NCBI GenBank assembly: GCA_028571685.1
Contig: CM053142.1
Coordinates: forward strand, 64,505,296-64,569,295
Origin: Heterohyrax brucei
Taxonomy: Eukaryota; Chordata; Mammalia; Hyracoidea; Procaviidae
DNA length: 64,000 bases
Direction of reading: 5' to 3'
Shown here: in pieces, positions 26,749-37,320 of the stretch
Position numbering within the stretch: position 1 is the first letter of the stretch
How the letters are laid out: every line of letters starts with the position of its first letter
Program-made: the position numbers and the translations under genes
The notes under the pieces: model-generated
Seen by the model: only the letters and a program-made list of their open reading frames with translations
Database searches by the model: none
Told to the model about the DNA's origin: nothing

Positions 26749-27880
26749 GGGATTACTGGACCATACAGTATCTCTACTTCTAACTTACTAAGAGACACCA
26801 TACTGTTTTCTGCAGTGGCTGTGCCATTTTACGATCCCACCAGCAGCATATAAGAGTTCTAGTCTCACCACATCTTGGCCAGCATTTGTGGTGTTCTGTT
26901 TCTTTTTGCCGTTTTTGCTGGAGTGAGATGATATCTTATTGTTTTGATTTTTATTTTTCTAATAGCTAATTGTTGCAAATATCTCTTCGGGTGTTTGTTG
27001 GTCACGTGCTCCAACATCTTCTTTGGTGATGTGTCTGTTCATATCCTTTGCCCTTTTTGAAACTGGATTGTCTTTTTGTTGTTAAGGTGTTGAAGTTTTC
27101 TATAAATTTTTGAGATTAGTCCCTTGTCAGATACATCATTGGCAATTTTTTTTTTTCTCCAGTCTGTAGATTCTTTTGTGTTTTTTTTTCTTCGTTTTTC
27201 TTCACTTTTTTGGAGAAGTCCTTTGATGTGCCGAAGTGTTTAATTTTTAGGAGGTCTCAGTTGTCTAGTTTGTCTTCTGTTATCTATGCAGTTTTAGTTA
27301 TGTTCAGTAGTCTATTCCATAAACTAGAGCCCTTGGTTTTGCCACTTTTTCTTCCACGCTCTTCATAGTTTGAAGTTTTATACTTAGGTCTTTGACCTAT
27401 GTTGTGTTAGTTTGTTTCTGAAAATGGATATCCCCTTTTGCCAGCACAATTTGTCAGAAGGATTCTTCCCCATTTAACGGAATTTAGGCATTTGTTGAAG
27501 GTCAGCTGTCCATAGTTGAATGGATTTTCTTCTGGGTTCCCATTTCTGTTCCATTGGTCTATTTTTTTGTCATTGTACCAGTGTCAGGCTGTTCTGACTA
27601 CTGTGAATGCATAGTAGGTCTGAGATCTAGAAGTGTGAGGCCTCCTACTTTGTTCTTCTTCTTCAGTAATGCTGTACTTTCCTGAGGTCTCTTTCCTTTC
27701 TATATACAATTGGTGATTAGCTATTCCTTCTCCTTAAGAATGTCAATGAAATATGCACTGGGATTTCTTTATATCTATACCTTGCTTTGGGCAGTGCCAA
27801 CACTTTCATGATGTCATTATTCCTATCCATGAGCATGGTATGTTCTTCCATTTACATAGATCTCTTGGTTTTGTACAAAA

Positions 27881-28193
27881 GTGTATGAAAGAACACTGTA
27901 CAAAAGAGCAGCAGAAAAGCCCACGGTCACCAGAAGGAAGGAAACAATATTACAGCAGATAAAATAAGTAACAAAGAAGAAATTAAAGAAGTCATTAAAG
28001 GGAAAAAAAAACCCAAACCTCCCAAGAATAAAAGCCCTGGCCCAGCTGGCTTCATTGTAGAATTCTACCAAACACTCAGAAAAGAGCTGACACCAGTTCG
28101 AGTCCACTATTCTAAACACAGAAAAGAACAGGATACGTCCAAATTCATTCTATGAAGTAAGTATAATCCTGATACCAAAGCCTCTTTTGTACA
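27881..28193 (+). mobile_element. Inverted piece of L1 ORF2 within the antisense L1
   Basis: The + strand here reads as sense L1 ('ataaaagccctggcccagctggc', 'attctaccaaacactcagaaaag', 'aattcattctatgaagtaagtataatcctgataccaaag'), although the surrounding element is antisense. The same ORF2 region is present in normal antisense form at about 29.12-29.43 kb. The edges carry an exact inverted 12-mer, 'tgtacaaaagag' (27897-27908) and 'ctcttttgtaca' (28182-28193). Confidence 0.75.
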
Positions 28194-28245
28194 CTTGCTA
28201 TTTTGTAGCAGTGTTTTGTAGTTTTCTTTGTATACATCATTTACA

Positions 28246-28420
28246 GTAGAAGGTCAGCAAAGAAGAGGAAGACCCTTAATGAGATGGACTGACACAGTTG
28301 CTGCAACAACGGGCTCAAATATAACAATGACTGTGAGGATGGTGCAAGAGGGGTAGTGTTTTGTTCTGTTGTACATAGGGTTGCTATGGGTCAGAAGTGA
28401 CTCAACAGCACCTAACAAAT
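28246..28420 (+). mobile_element. RTE (BovB-type) retrotransposon 3' end
   Basis: Reads 'gtcagcaaagaagaggaagacccttaatgagatgg', then 'gtgttttgttctgttgtacataggg' and a terminal 'ctcaacagcacctaacaa'. This is the 3' end of the RTE family whose tail the AfroSINEs share. It is severely 5'-truncated and inserted in the L1. Confidence 0.8.
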
Positions 28421-31400
28421 CTTTCACATCATCATTTCGGAATATTTTATCTTTTGTGAGGCTATTGTAAATGGTATTGGTTTCCCGATTTCTGACAGAT
28501 TTTTGCATGTTGCGTGTTGATTTTGTATGTTGTTTCAGCAAATTCACTGAATCCTTCTATTAGTTCGAGTAGTTTGTCATAGAATCCTTGGAATTTTCTA
28601 TGTATAGGATCTTGTCGTCTGCAAACAGTGATAATTTTATTTCTTTTTTGCCATTTTGAATGCATTTTATTCACCTTTCTTGCCTTATTTTTCTGGCTAG
28701 GACTTCTAGTACAATGTTAAATCAGAGTGGTGACAGAGGACATCTTTGTCTGGTTCCCCTTCTCAGAAAAAAAGCTTTTTATCTCCATTGAGAATAATGT
28801 TGGCTGTTAGTTTTGTATATGCACCCTTAATTATGTTGAATAATTTCCCTTCTTATTTTGCTGAGAATTTTTATCAGAAACAGGTGTTGGATTTTAACAA
28901 ATGTCTTCTGCATAGAATGATACGACCATGTGGTCATTTTTCTTTATGTGGTGGATTACTTTGATTGATTTTCTAATGTAAACCATCCTTGCATCCTTAG
29001 TATGACTCCCACTTGGTCAAGATAATATTTTATGATATGAATTGTCTAGGACTTTGTTGAGATTTTTTTGCGTCTGTGTTCATAAGGGATATTGGTCTTT
29101 CATTTTCATTTTTAGTTGTATCTTTGCCTGGCTTTGGTATCAGGGTTATACTTACTTCATAGAATGAATTTGGAAGTATTCTGTTCTTTTCTGTGTTTTG
29201 GAATAGTGGACTTGAACCGGTGTCAGCTCTTTTCTGAGTGTTTGGTAGAATACTACAATGAAGCCAGCCTGGCCAGGGCTTTTATTCTTGGGGTTTTTTT
29301 TTTCTTTAATGACTACTTAAATTTCTTGTTTTTTACGTATTTTCTCTGCTCTCATGTTATATCCTTTCTTCTGATAACTGGGCTTTTTTGCTGCTCTTTT
29401 TCTATTTGTTGGAGTTGTAAGGTTAAAGCATGATTTTAGCTATTTCTTTTGTGCATTTATTGCTATTAATTGACCTCTGAGGACTACTTTTGCTGTGTTC
29501 CAGCAGTTACGGTATATTGTGTTTTCATTCTCTTTTGATTCTAGGAATTTTTAATCTCATTTAAAAAAAAATTGTCCTCTCTTACCTAGAGTTTTTAAGC
29601 AGGATATTACTAAGGTTCTATGTATTCGTTTTTTCTCCCTTGTTCTTCCTGTTCATGATTTCTAATTTTATAGCTTTGTGATCAGAAAAGATGCTTCATC
29701 TTATTTTGGTATTTTTAAACTTATTGAGTTTGCTTTGTGGCCTAACATGTGGTGTCTTCTGGAGAGTGATTCACATTTTCTGGGAAAGAATGTGTCCTGT
29801 GCTGCTGCTGCATGGAGTATTTTGTACATGTCTATGAGATCAAGTTGGTTGACTGTGTTGATTTGATTTTCTCTGTCTTTCGTTGAATATCTTTCTAGTT
29901 GTTCTGCTCTTCATTGAAAGTTGTGTGCTAAAGTCTCTTTATGTATATACTTAATTTCCTACTTCTATTGTGGAGTTGTTTGTTTCTCTTTCTAGTTGCG
30001 CTAAAGTGTACTTTATGTATTTTGGAGCTCTTTCATTGGATGTGTAGATATTTATCACAGTTATGTCCTGTTGTTGTCTTGACTATTTAATCATTGTATA
30101 ATACCTTTTCTTGTAACTTATGCTTGTTATTGCCTTAAAGCCTATTTTATTAGAGATCAATATTGCCACTCGTTCTCTGTTCTGGCTGCCATTTATTTGA
30201 TATATTTTTGCTTGTCCTTTGATTTTTAGCTTATTTTTATCTTTGTGTCTAAGGGGTATCTCTTATAGACAATACATTGATATCGGTTGTGTTTTCTTAT
30301 CCATTCTGCCACTCTTGGTCTCTTGACTGGTCTATTTAATCCATTTATATTCAGAGTAATTATTGACAGGTATGAACTTAATGCTACCATTTTGTTGTGC
30401 TTTGTGGTGCTGAAAATTTCTTTGAACTGTATACTTTTCTGTGCTGAGTTCTTTTTGTTCATAGATTTTCTTTTCATTTCTTTCATTGCTGTTGATTTTG
30501 TGTTTACCGAGTCTTTCTCTTTTCTTCTTTTTTTAGTGAGAAGGTTTATTAACACTCTTTGCAGTTACCCTGAAGTTTAACGTTTTCTTCCTAAGTTTAA
30601 AACAATCTGTTCTATTTTGTTATTGACTTAACTTCCTCTCCATATGACAGTTTTTTAACTACACCATTTATTCACTTTTTGTTTTCAAGTTGTCTTCATT
30701 CATGTTGTCTTGTAGTTTCATTTTATTTTTGAATATTCTTTAGGTTGGTTGATTTCCAATTAGTGATGTCACATGTATTAATCTCAGATTGTTTTCTAAG
30801 TCGATTCTCTGCCCAAAGGCCTCAACTTGATATTTCTTGTTTTTTTTTTTTATGACTGTCCTTAATTTCTGTTTATCTGGTAATATCCTAATTCTGCCAT
30901 CATATTTGAGGGACAATTTTGATGGATTATATAACTCTTGGTTGGCATTTTTTGTTTGTTTCTTTCAGTGTTTTACATATGCCACTGTCTTCTTCCTTGC
31001 AGGGTTTCTGTCAAGAAATCAGAGTTTAGTCCTATTGGTTTCCTTTTGTGGACAACATTGCATTTTTCCTGTGCTGTTCTCAGGAAACTGTCTTTAGAAA
31101 GTTTGGTTAAGATATATCTTAGTGACTTTTCTTTAGCAGTCTATCCTATTTGTGGTTCATGGATCTTTTTGGACGGATCTCTTCTTCTTGCCTTTCATAT
31201 TAGGGAAGTTTTCTGCCAGAAAATCTTCAAAAATTTTCTGTGTGCTTTTTTCCCCCTCTTTCTGTTCTGGAATTCCAGTCACACATAAATTACACGTCTT
31301 GATAGTGTGTCATGTAACTCTTAGGTTTTCTTCATTGTATTCATTCTTTTTTTTGATTGCTCCTCTAATACGTCGGCATCAAATAACTTGTCTTCTGTTT

Positions 31401-31610
31401 CACTGTTTCTGTCTTTCATTGTATCAGTTCTATTCTTTGTCTCTCCAGTGCATTATGTATTTCTAAAATTTTAATGTTAATCTTCCAAATTTCTAGTTGG
31501 TGTTTTTGTAGGGTTTGTAACTGTCTATTTAGTTGGTTATTTTGATCTTACATTGCTTTTCTGAATTCTTCTAGAGCTTTGTCTTTGTTTTCTTGATCTC
31601 TTGGAGGGCT

Positions 31611-32175
31611 GTGTACAAGATCTGACAATTAAACCTATGAACTTAAGTGTTCTAAGTGTTACATACCTCGTTGCTGAATATCACTATGGTCACCTTCAAA
31701 GTACTCCCCTTGGGAAGCTATGCACTCATGCCAGTACTTAGTCCCTGCTTCTAAGCCGTTTTGGAACTCTTTCTGGAATGGTCATTGTTCACCGTGGCTT
31801 GGTAGCAAGTTTGTGAACTTAATTGTCTGTCAGGGAGTTTTTAACCAATAAACAAATAACTGTATTGGAACCCCCTCCGTACTCACCTGATCTGACCCCC
31901 AATGACTTTTTTGTTTACCCAGAGATAAAGGAAATATTGAAAGGAAGACATTTTGATGACATTCAGGACATCAAAGGTAATATGACAATAGCTCTGATGG
32001 CCATTCCAGGAAAAGAGTTCCAAAAGTGCTTTGAAAAGAGGAATAGGCACTGGAGTCAGTGCATAGCTTCCCAAGGGGAGTACTTCGAAGGTGACTGTAG
32101 TGATATTCAGCAATGAGGTATGTAGTGCTTTTTCTAGAATGAGTTCGGAAACTTAATTGTCAGTCCTTGTGCATA
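31611..32175. mobile_element. Mariner-derived fold-back element (copy B)
   Basis: Outer ends 'acaagatctgacaatt' (31615) and 'acttaattgtcagtccttg' (32151) are inverted. The left part (31616-31800) is the complement of the terminal part at right; compare 'ccccttgggaagctatgcac' with 'gtgcatagcttcccaagggg'. The right part (31806-32166) begins at an internal terminus-like 'gtttgtgaacttaattgtctg' and carries a + strand relic of the transposase C-terminus with PPYSPDLTPNDF and GEYFEGDCSD. It is the mirror image of copy A at 26.0 kb, with the same internal junction. Confidence 0.75.
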
Positions 32176-33060
32176 AAATCTTTTGACTTCCCTATCAGAG
32201 AATTCCGTTACCATTTCTTCCTCAGAGAGTCTTCCTGGTTTTTCATTTTGGCCACTTCCTGGAGGCATCCTGTCCTGCTTATTTAGGTGATTTAATATTG
32301 TCTGTTGTTTGAGACATTAACATGTTATCATATTTATTTATTTATTGAATCATTGTTTGCTATATCTGGAATTTTTGTTAGGTTTTGTTTTGACGTATTC
32401 AGGTAGACAGGATGAGCATACTACTCTAATTGCTTGTCTGGCTGCACTAGAATGTCTATCAGTGGTCTCTAGATAGGTCAGGTAACAGGGTGAGCAGCAG
32501 GTGGGGGCAGGAGGGAAGGAGTGGTGGCTGGGAATGCCAGGGGTCATGCAGCCACCAGCCTTCACCATTGTTGTTGGGCTGGGTGGATGGTAAGGGGTGG
32601 CTCATATATTGGTTCCCAACAGTTGGGGTTGCAGGCATGAGGTCTTTGTGCTGCTCATCATCAAGAGGGTAAGGGAGGAGGAGGCTTGCTCCTCTGTTAG
32701 GATCCTCCTATTGGCTGTAGCCAGGGATCAGGATCTTATTGCACTTCAAGTGTATCTACACAGTTACTCTGTGTTCTGCTGGGAATTCTGCAAAGTTGTC
32801 TTCTGTGCTTCTCATCCATGAGTGCTGCTGTCTTTGTCTCAAGTGGCTACCCTGTGCTGGCTGGCTAGCAGAGCCCCTCCACTCTGTCTCTTCTTCTTCA
32901 CTTCTTTCAGTTAGTTTCTTTTTCCCAAACAGTGTTTGATCTAGTTCTTTATTCTTTCATTTGATGCTCAGGGTTTCAGGATTGTCCTCTGAATCTGTTT
33001 CACTTGGTTTCTCAGGTCTTTGCTGTAGAGGAATGGCATGATATGTCTGACTAAGCCACT

Positions 33061-33500
33061 ACTTTGGTCTAAAATCGCCTTCATTTTCTTTTGCCCCATA
33101 TGAGTATACATCAGTGGTTACATCTTAGATGGTCGACTGAAAGCTTTTAAGACCTCAGATGCTACTCACCAAACTAGGATGTGGAGCATTATCTTTATGA
33201 ATTATATTATGCCAATTGACTAAGTTGTCCTCTGCGTGATGACTCTTTCACTTGTTTGTACATGGGTCACTCTTTGTACCGGGGCTCCTTCCAAGCACAG
33301 ATTCTCTCCCCAACTAGACTACAAGCTCCAAGTGTCATGGACAGGCCTTCTTCTGCTCATGTTTCCACCTGAACCAAGTTTGGGTGCAGATGGGAAGAAA
33401 CAGGCTGGTGTCTCCAACACGTAACTGACTTGCATGGAATATGTTCATGAGCTGACTTTAGCTCTGCCAGGCTCCATTCCTTTCTTCTTGTGCTCTTTTG
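33061..33500 (-). mobile_element. Second L1 3'-end fragment, antisense
   Basis: Has 'acatcttagatggtcgactgaaagcttttaagacctcag' and 'tatgaattatattatgccaattgac', matching the 3'UTR text at 25.89-26.0 kb. It adjoins the 5' side of the long L1, which suggests tandem or nested L1 insertions. Confidence 0.55.
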
Positions 33501-33509
33501 GAAATGATG

Positions 33510-34275
33510 ACTGTCTTAGGCTGGCTTCTATAGCTAAGCAAAACAGTAAAGCTTATTAATATATATTTGCATACAGATATATCAAGGAAACTGCTCATAT
33601 GATTGTAGAGGTTGGAACATCCTGAGTCAAGGGATCAGAATAGGGGCTTCTCCTGATTCACATAGTCACCCAAACCCAAACCCACTGCTGTTGAGTCGAT
33701 TCAGACTCATAGCAACCCTATAGGACAGAGTAGAACTGCCCCATAGAGTTTCCAATGAGCACCTAGTGGATTAGAACTTCTGACCTTTCGGTTAGTCGAC
33801 ATAGCACTTAACTACTATGCCACCAGAGTTTCCCACATAACCACAGAGTCTGGGAAACTCAAGATCAAGCAGATTGCAGAACACAGTTCTTGCTCATGGG
33901 CTGTGAAGGCTAATGAATCCCAAGATTGGCAGGCAAAAACACAAAGCTTCTCTTGACTCACTTAGCTGGAGGGCCTGGAGAAACCAAGACTGACAGGTCA
34001 GAGAGCACAGCAATTGTCCACAGTCATGAAGATTGAAAAGTTCCAAGACTGACAAATAAACTGTTAGCTCAGGTTCCAAACACTAGAGGTCAGACAAACT
34101 AGAGGCAGTTAAAGGATCCAGAGAGGGCAAAAGCCGAAATGTCCACTTTATTTAGATACACAACTAAGGAAACTCCCTTTCATTTGATTGACTACTCAGA
34201 GCAGATCCCATCATGAAAGTGGCCACATATAAACACTGAGAATCATGACCCAGCCAAGTTGACACCCAGTCTTAA
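33510..34275 (-). mobile_element. Diverged MaLR-like LTR with nested SINE
   Basis: Begins 'gactgtcttaggctggcttc' and ends 'gaatcatgacccagccaagttgacaccc', the same closing phrase type as the 6.65-7.1 kb element. An AfroSINE sits inside at 33668-33835. The class is inferred from this end similarity. Confidence 0.4.
33668..33835 (-). repeat. AfroSINE-like SINE, short form
   Basis: A clean copy: 'cccaaacccactgctgttgagtcgattcagactcatagc', 'gacagagtagaactgccccatagagtttcc', head 'gcacttaactactatgccaccagagtttcc'. Confidence 0.92.
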
Positions 34276-34329
34276 TATCACAATGATATTTTCTTTATTC
34301 TCATAGAAGCCATGGAAGTAATCTCCCCT

Positions 34330-34535
34330 GGACAGTTGTTATTGATAGTCGCTTTTGAGACAATTTGGACTTATAGCAACTCCATGTATTGCAGAATAGA
34401 AACTGCTTCATAGAGTTTTCAAGGCTGAGACATTTCAGAAGTAGATCACTGGAAAGGTGCCTCTGGGTGGGCTGAAACCACCAACCTTTGGTAATCAAGC
34501 ACTTAGCAGTTTGCATCACCAAGGGACTAACCCTA
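34330..34535 (-). repeat. AfroSINE-like SINE, long form
   Basis: Tail 'gttgttattgatagtcgcttttgagac', body with 'gagttttcaaggctgagacatttcagaagtagatcac', head 'gtaatcaagcacttagcagtttgcatcaccaaggg'. Confidence 0.75.
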
Positions 34536-35340
34536 GACAGAGGCCTCCATAAACTTTATGCTCTGAAATGAGGGCTTTTCCAGGCCCTACTTTGCCTTCT
34601 GCCCCTGCAGCCTTTCTCTCCTTTTGGCTCAAGACTTGCCTCCCCCATGTATAGGCCCAGCTTGGCTCCAAACTTCAAGAAAATATAAGCAGGAACAGAC
34701 ATCCCTGTGCCTTAGAGTGTTGACCCTATCTGGGATCTATCCTTAAACTTCTGGCTAGTTCTGATCAAGAGGTTCTGCCTTGCCTTGATCTCAAGTTTCA
34801 GGTCCCACATAGTGTAAGTGTTTTGTCTTACTTTTGCACACCTCCCTCCTTACTACATTGAGAATCCCAAATGTCATTTCTGGAGGCTTCTTCCTGAAGA
34901 TAGACTTTTCTGGGTAACTCTTACCTGTATAGAGTTTGAAAAGGCATTTCCCTGGATACTGTATTTCTGGGTACTGGACCCCTGAAGCCCTCCATAGGAT
35001 ATCCCAGCTTGTCTCAGACCACTGGGCTATCACACGCTATGCCTATACTCTTGGCCTGTTTTCTGTGTCAGCTAGGATAAGCCTGGTTTCCTGAGGGTGG
35101 CTAATCTCCTTAGCACCTGCCTGACCATAGTGGATATGCTGAATGATCAGAAGTTCTGTCAACAAGCATTTTTTTGGATACTTAATGGGTTCCAGGCCCT
35201 GAATTAGGCACCAAGAACAAACAGAGAGTCCTTAGACACTGACACTGCCCTTGTGGAACTCATTGTTTGGCTAGGAGTCTCTGGTCAGGCTGGTTCCAGA
35301 TCAAATACTTAGGTATGTGCCCCTTCGGCCGTAGTATGCT
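34536..35340. other. Intergenic DNA, no gene seen
   Basis: Unique-looking sequence. Around 35.16-35.28 kb the phrase 'acaagcatttttttggatacttaatgggttccaggccc...cccttgtggaactcattg' looks like an old mammalian-wide repeat that I cannot name with confidence. Confidence 0.6.
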
Positions 35341-35520
35341 CTCAAATAGTTTGCTCACAACTGCTAATCTAAAGATTGGCAATATGAACCCCACCAGTGT
35401 TACCATGGAAACACTTGTGGTGTAGTGGTTAAGTGCTGTGGCTACTAACCGGAAGGTTAGCAGTTCGAATCTGCCAGGTGCTCCTTGGAAACTCTATGGG
35501 GCAGTTCTACTCTGTCACCA
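35341..35520 (+). repeat. AfroSINE-like SINEs, 5' parts of two copies
   Basis: A short head piece ('tgctcacaactgctaatctaaagattggcaatatgaacc') is followed by a second, better copy from 35402 ('acacttgtggtgtagtggttaagtgctgtggctactaacc') that stops after 'cagttctactctgtcacc', lacking the tail. Confidence 0.75.
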
Positions 35521-35864
35521 AACATTTACTGGATACGTCAGCCATACTTCTTCAGCCATCCTCCCTAACCAAAGCTAACCCTACCTGATGCCACCCTGTG
35601 AGTGACCCATAGCTTTTAACCCAGCTCTGCAACATAATCCTGTGCCAGGAAAGCTATACACTGTGTTGCTTCCTTAGCTTCTATTAGCAATTACACCTAA
35701 GAAAAAGAGAAAAAACTCAAATTTCCCTAATCTGTGTGAGTTCCACAGGAAGACACAGCTTGTTGTTTTCAGAGTAGGACAGTTCTCTGGGAGGTCCAGG
35801 GCCGCTTCGTACGTTAACAATAGATCGTTTTTCACAACTACAGTATTAAAGGGGATTTTACCAA

Positions 35865-36252
35865 CAATTGTTGTTAGCTGTTGATGAGTTGCTTCCAACT
35901 CACGGTGATCTGTGTTTTACAGAGTAGAAATGTTACACTGAGTTTTCTTGGCTGCAGTCTTATAACGGAAGCAGATGGCTAGGCCTTTTCTTCCATGGTA
36001 CCACTAACCAACCAAGCAACCCACCGCTGTTGAGCTGATTCTGACTCACAGCCACCCTAGAAGACAGAGAAGAACTGCCCCACAGAGATTCCAAGGAGTG
36101 TCTAGTGGGTTAGAAGTGCTGACCTTCTGGTTAGCATATGTAGCACTTAAGCACTACACCACCAGGCTTTCCATGGTACCACCGGTTGGGTTCAAATCGT
36201 CAACCTTTAGATTATCAGCTGGGAATAAAGCATTTGCACCACCCGAGAATGT
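35865..36252 (-). repeat. AfroSINE long form, split by a younger SINE
   Basis: The left part (35865-36004) carries the tail and 'gagttttcttggctgcagtctt'. The right part (36169-36252) carries the head 'ccggttgggttcaaatcgtcaacctttagattatcagc'. The 36005-36168 interval is an inserted second SINE, and the interrupted element is duplicated for 14 bases at the join. Confidence 0.85.
36005..36168 (-). repeat. AfroSINE short form inserted in an older SINE
   Basis: Tail 'ccaagcaacccaccgctgttgagctg', middle 'gaagaactgccccacagagattcc', head 'catatgtagcacttaagcactacaccaccaggc'. It is bounded on both sides by the exact 14-mer ttccatggtaccac (35991-36004 and 36169-36182), a target-site duplication. Confidence 0.92.
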
Positions 36253-36479
36253 TAATAGTTTATACCACCCAAGGACTCACCAATGAATGGCATGTAGCTA
36301 ATACTTAAGGCTTAAGGTTGTAGTTGTCACTGTTAGTCTTGACACCCTACATATTGCAGAACGAGATGTTGTCTGCTCAGCGCTGTACCATCTTCCTGGT
36401 CACTGGTGAGCTTCTTATGCTGGCTGGCTCCTGCTGACTCCACCCACAAGCAAGCATCAGTTGCTCGACAACTCTGTTA

Positions 36480-36575
36480 GAAGTTTGGGAGCCCAGACTA
36501 GTCACATCTCAGCACTGCTGTTTACTGCTTTGGGAAGTCACTGTACATCTCTGAGACTCTGTATTTTAAATTGCC
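36480..36575 (+). repeat. MIR SINE fragment
   Basis: 'agcactgctgtttactgctttgggaagtcactgtacatctctgagactctg' follows the MIR core order in sense orientation. Diverged. Confidence 0.5.
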
Positions 36576-37210
36576 AAAAAGGAAGTAACTCAGAATGAAA
36601 TGAAATGCACATAAAACATGCTTGGAAACTGTAAAATACAATGTAAATTCCAGTTGCAATAGCTGTTTTAATAACCATTCTGTGCTAGATTACAATCCAT
36701 GGGCAATTCAGATGCTCACATGTTACTGAGAAGCTTATTTGGATGCCAGCCTGACATCTGGAACTTGTGAAGGTCGTAGGGCAGAAGGTCAGACCATGGT
36801 CAGCAGCTGGCCAAGCCCTGAGGCAGCTCCTGTGTGAAGTTTCATTGCTGGGTAGTCTGCTCTTTAGCCAGTGCTACAGGGTTTGGCCCAGAGTTTGGGG
36901 ACAGCAAGTGCTGACGAGACACATGCGGAGTCTGCCAAAAGCCCTGAACAAAGTGCCCTGCTTCATAGCACTAGTTCTTTAGTACTTTAAAGGCTCCAGT
37001 CCTCTGGCAGGGAGTGACTAACTGGCATCAACAGACATGTGTCCTTCCACCAAAATTAAAATAGCCCTAATTATGGACTCCACAGCTCCACCTGCGGCGC
37101 TCTCGGCAGGGCAGCCAGCATCTTCCAGCTGCCTCCGTGTTCATTTCTAATCACAAGAGCTTCCTCACAAGGGTAGATTAACCAGCAAGCACCATATACA
37201 CTGGTTTGCA

Positions 37211-37320
37211 GTAAGCAAGGTAGGCAGAGGCTTAATTATGTTTACTTACTAATCTGTCGTGCACGTTTCACATGATGAAATTGAGTAAACACAATTAAGC
37301 CTGTGTCTACCTTGCTTATT
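37211..37320. repeat. Imperfect inverted repeat, 38-bp arms
   Basis: The left arm is 37211-37248 ('gtaagcaaggtaggcagagg' then 'cttaattatgtttactta'). The right arm 37283-37320 is its reverse complement with about five mismatches, and the loop is ~34 bases. It could be an old MITE-like element or other ancient palindromic repeat. I cannot name the family. Confidence 0.8.

Larger units (their letters stand above)
26566..30390 (-). pseudogene. L1 ORF2 relic (endonuclease / reverse transcriptase)
   Basis: The N-terminus is recognisable on the - strand near 30.39-30.23 kb as a broken frame carrying IITLNINGLN and WIRKHN, the start of the L1 apurinic-type endonuclease. Further on, antisense reverse transcriptase text is interrupted at 27.88-28.42 kb by an inverted L1 piece and an RTE tail. 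The far C-terminal region reaches 26.57 kb, with an AfroSINE at 26.59 kb. No long frame survives. Confidence 0.8.
25240..33060 (-). mobile_element. Long antisense L1 retrotransposon with nested insertions
   Basis: Reading the complement from right to left there is a 5' leader-like region (about 33.0-32.2 kb), an ORF1-like region (about 31.6-30.6 kb), ORF2 relic (30.4-26.57 kb) and a 3'UTR-like part (26.0-25.24 kb). The plus strand shows typical antisense L1 text, such as 'ggctaggacttctagtacaatgttaaatcagagtggtgac' (28.70 kb). It is inactive: reading frames are broken throughout, and it is split by two mariner derivatives, an AfroSINE, an RTE tail and an inverted L1 piece, each listed separately. 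The C-terminal part of ORF2 next to the 3'UTR is partly missing. Confidence 0.85.

Noticed and set aside
31823..32116. A 97-codon frame resembling a mariner transposase C-terminus
   Set aside because: It is only a short piece inside a fold-back element. The N-terminal DNA-binding part and most of the catalytic domain are missing, so it is a relic and not a gene.
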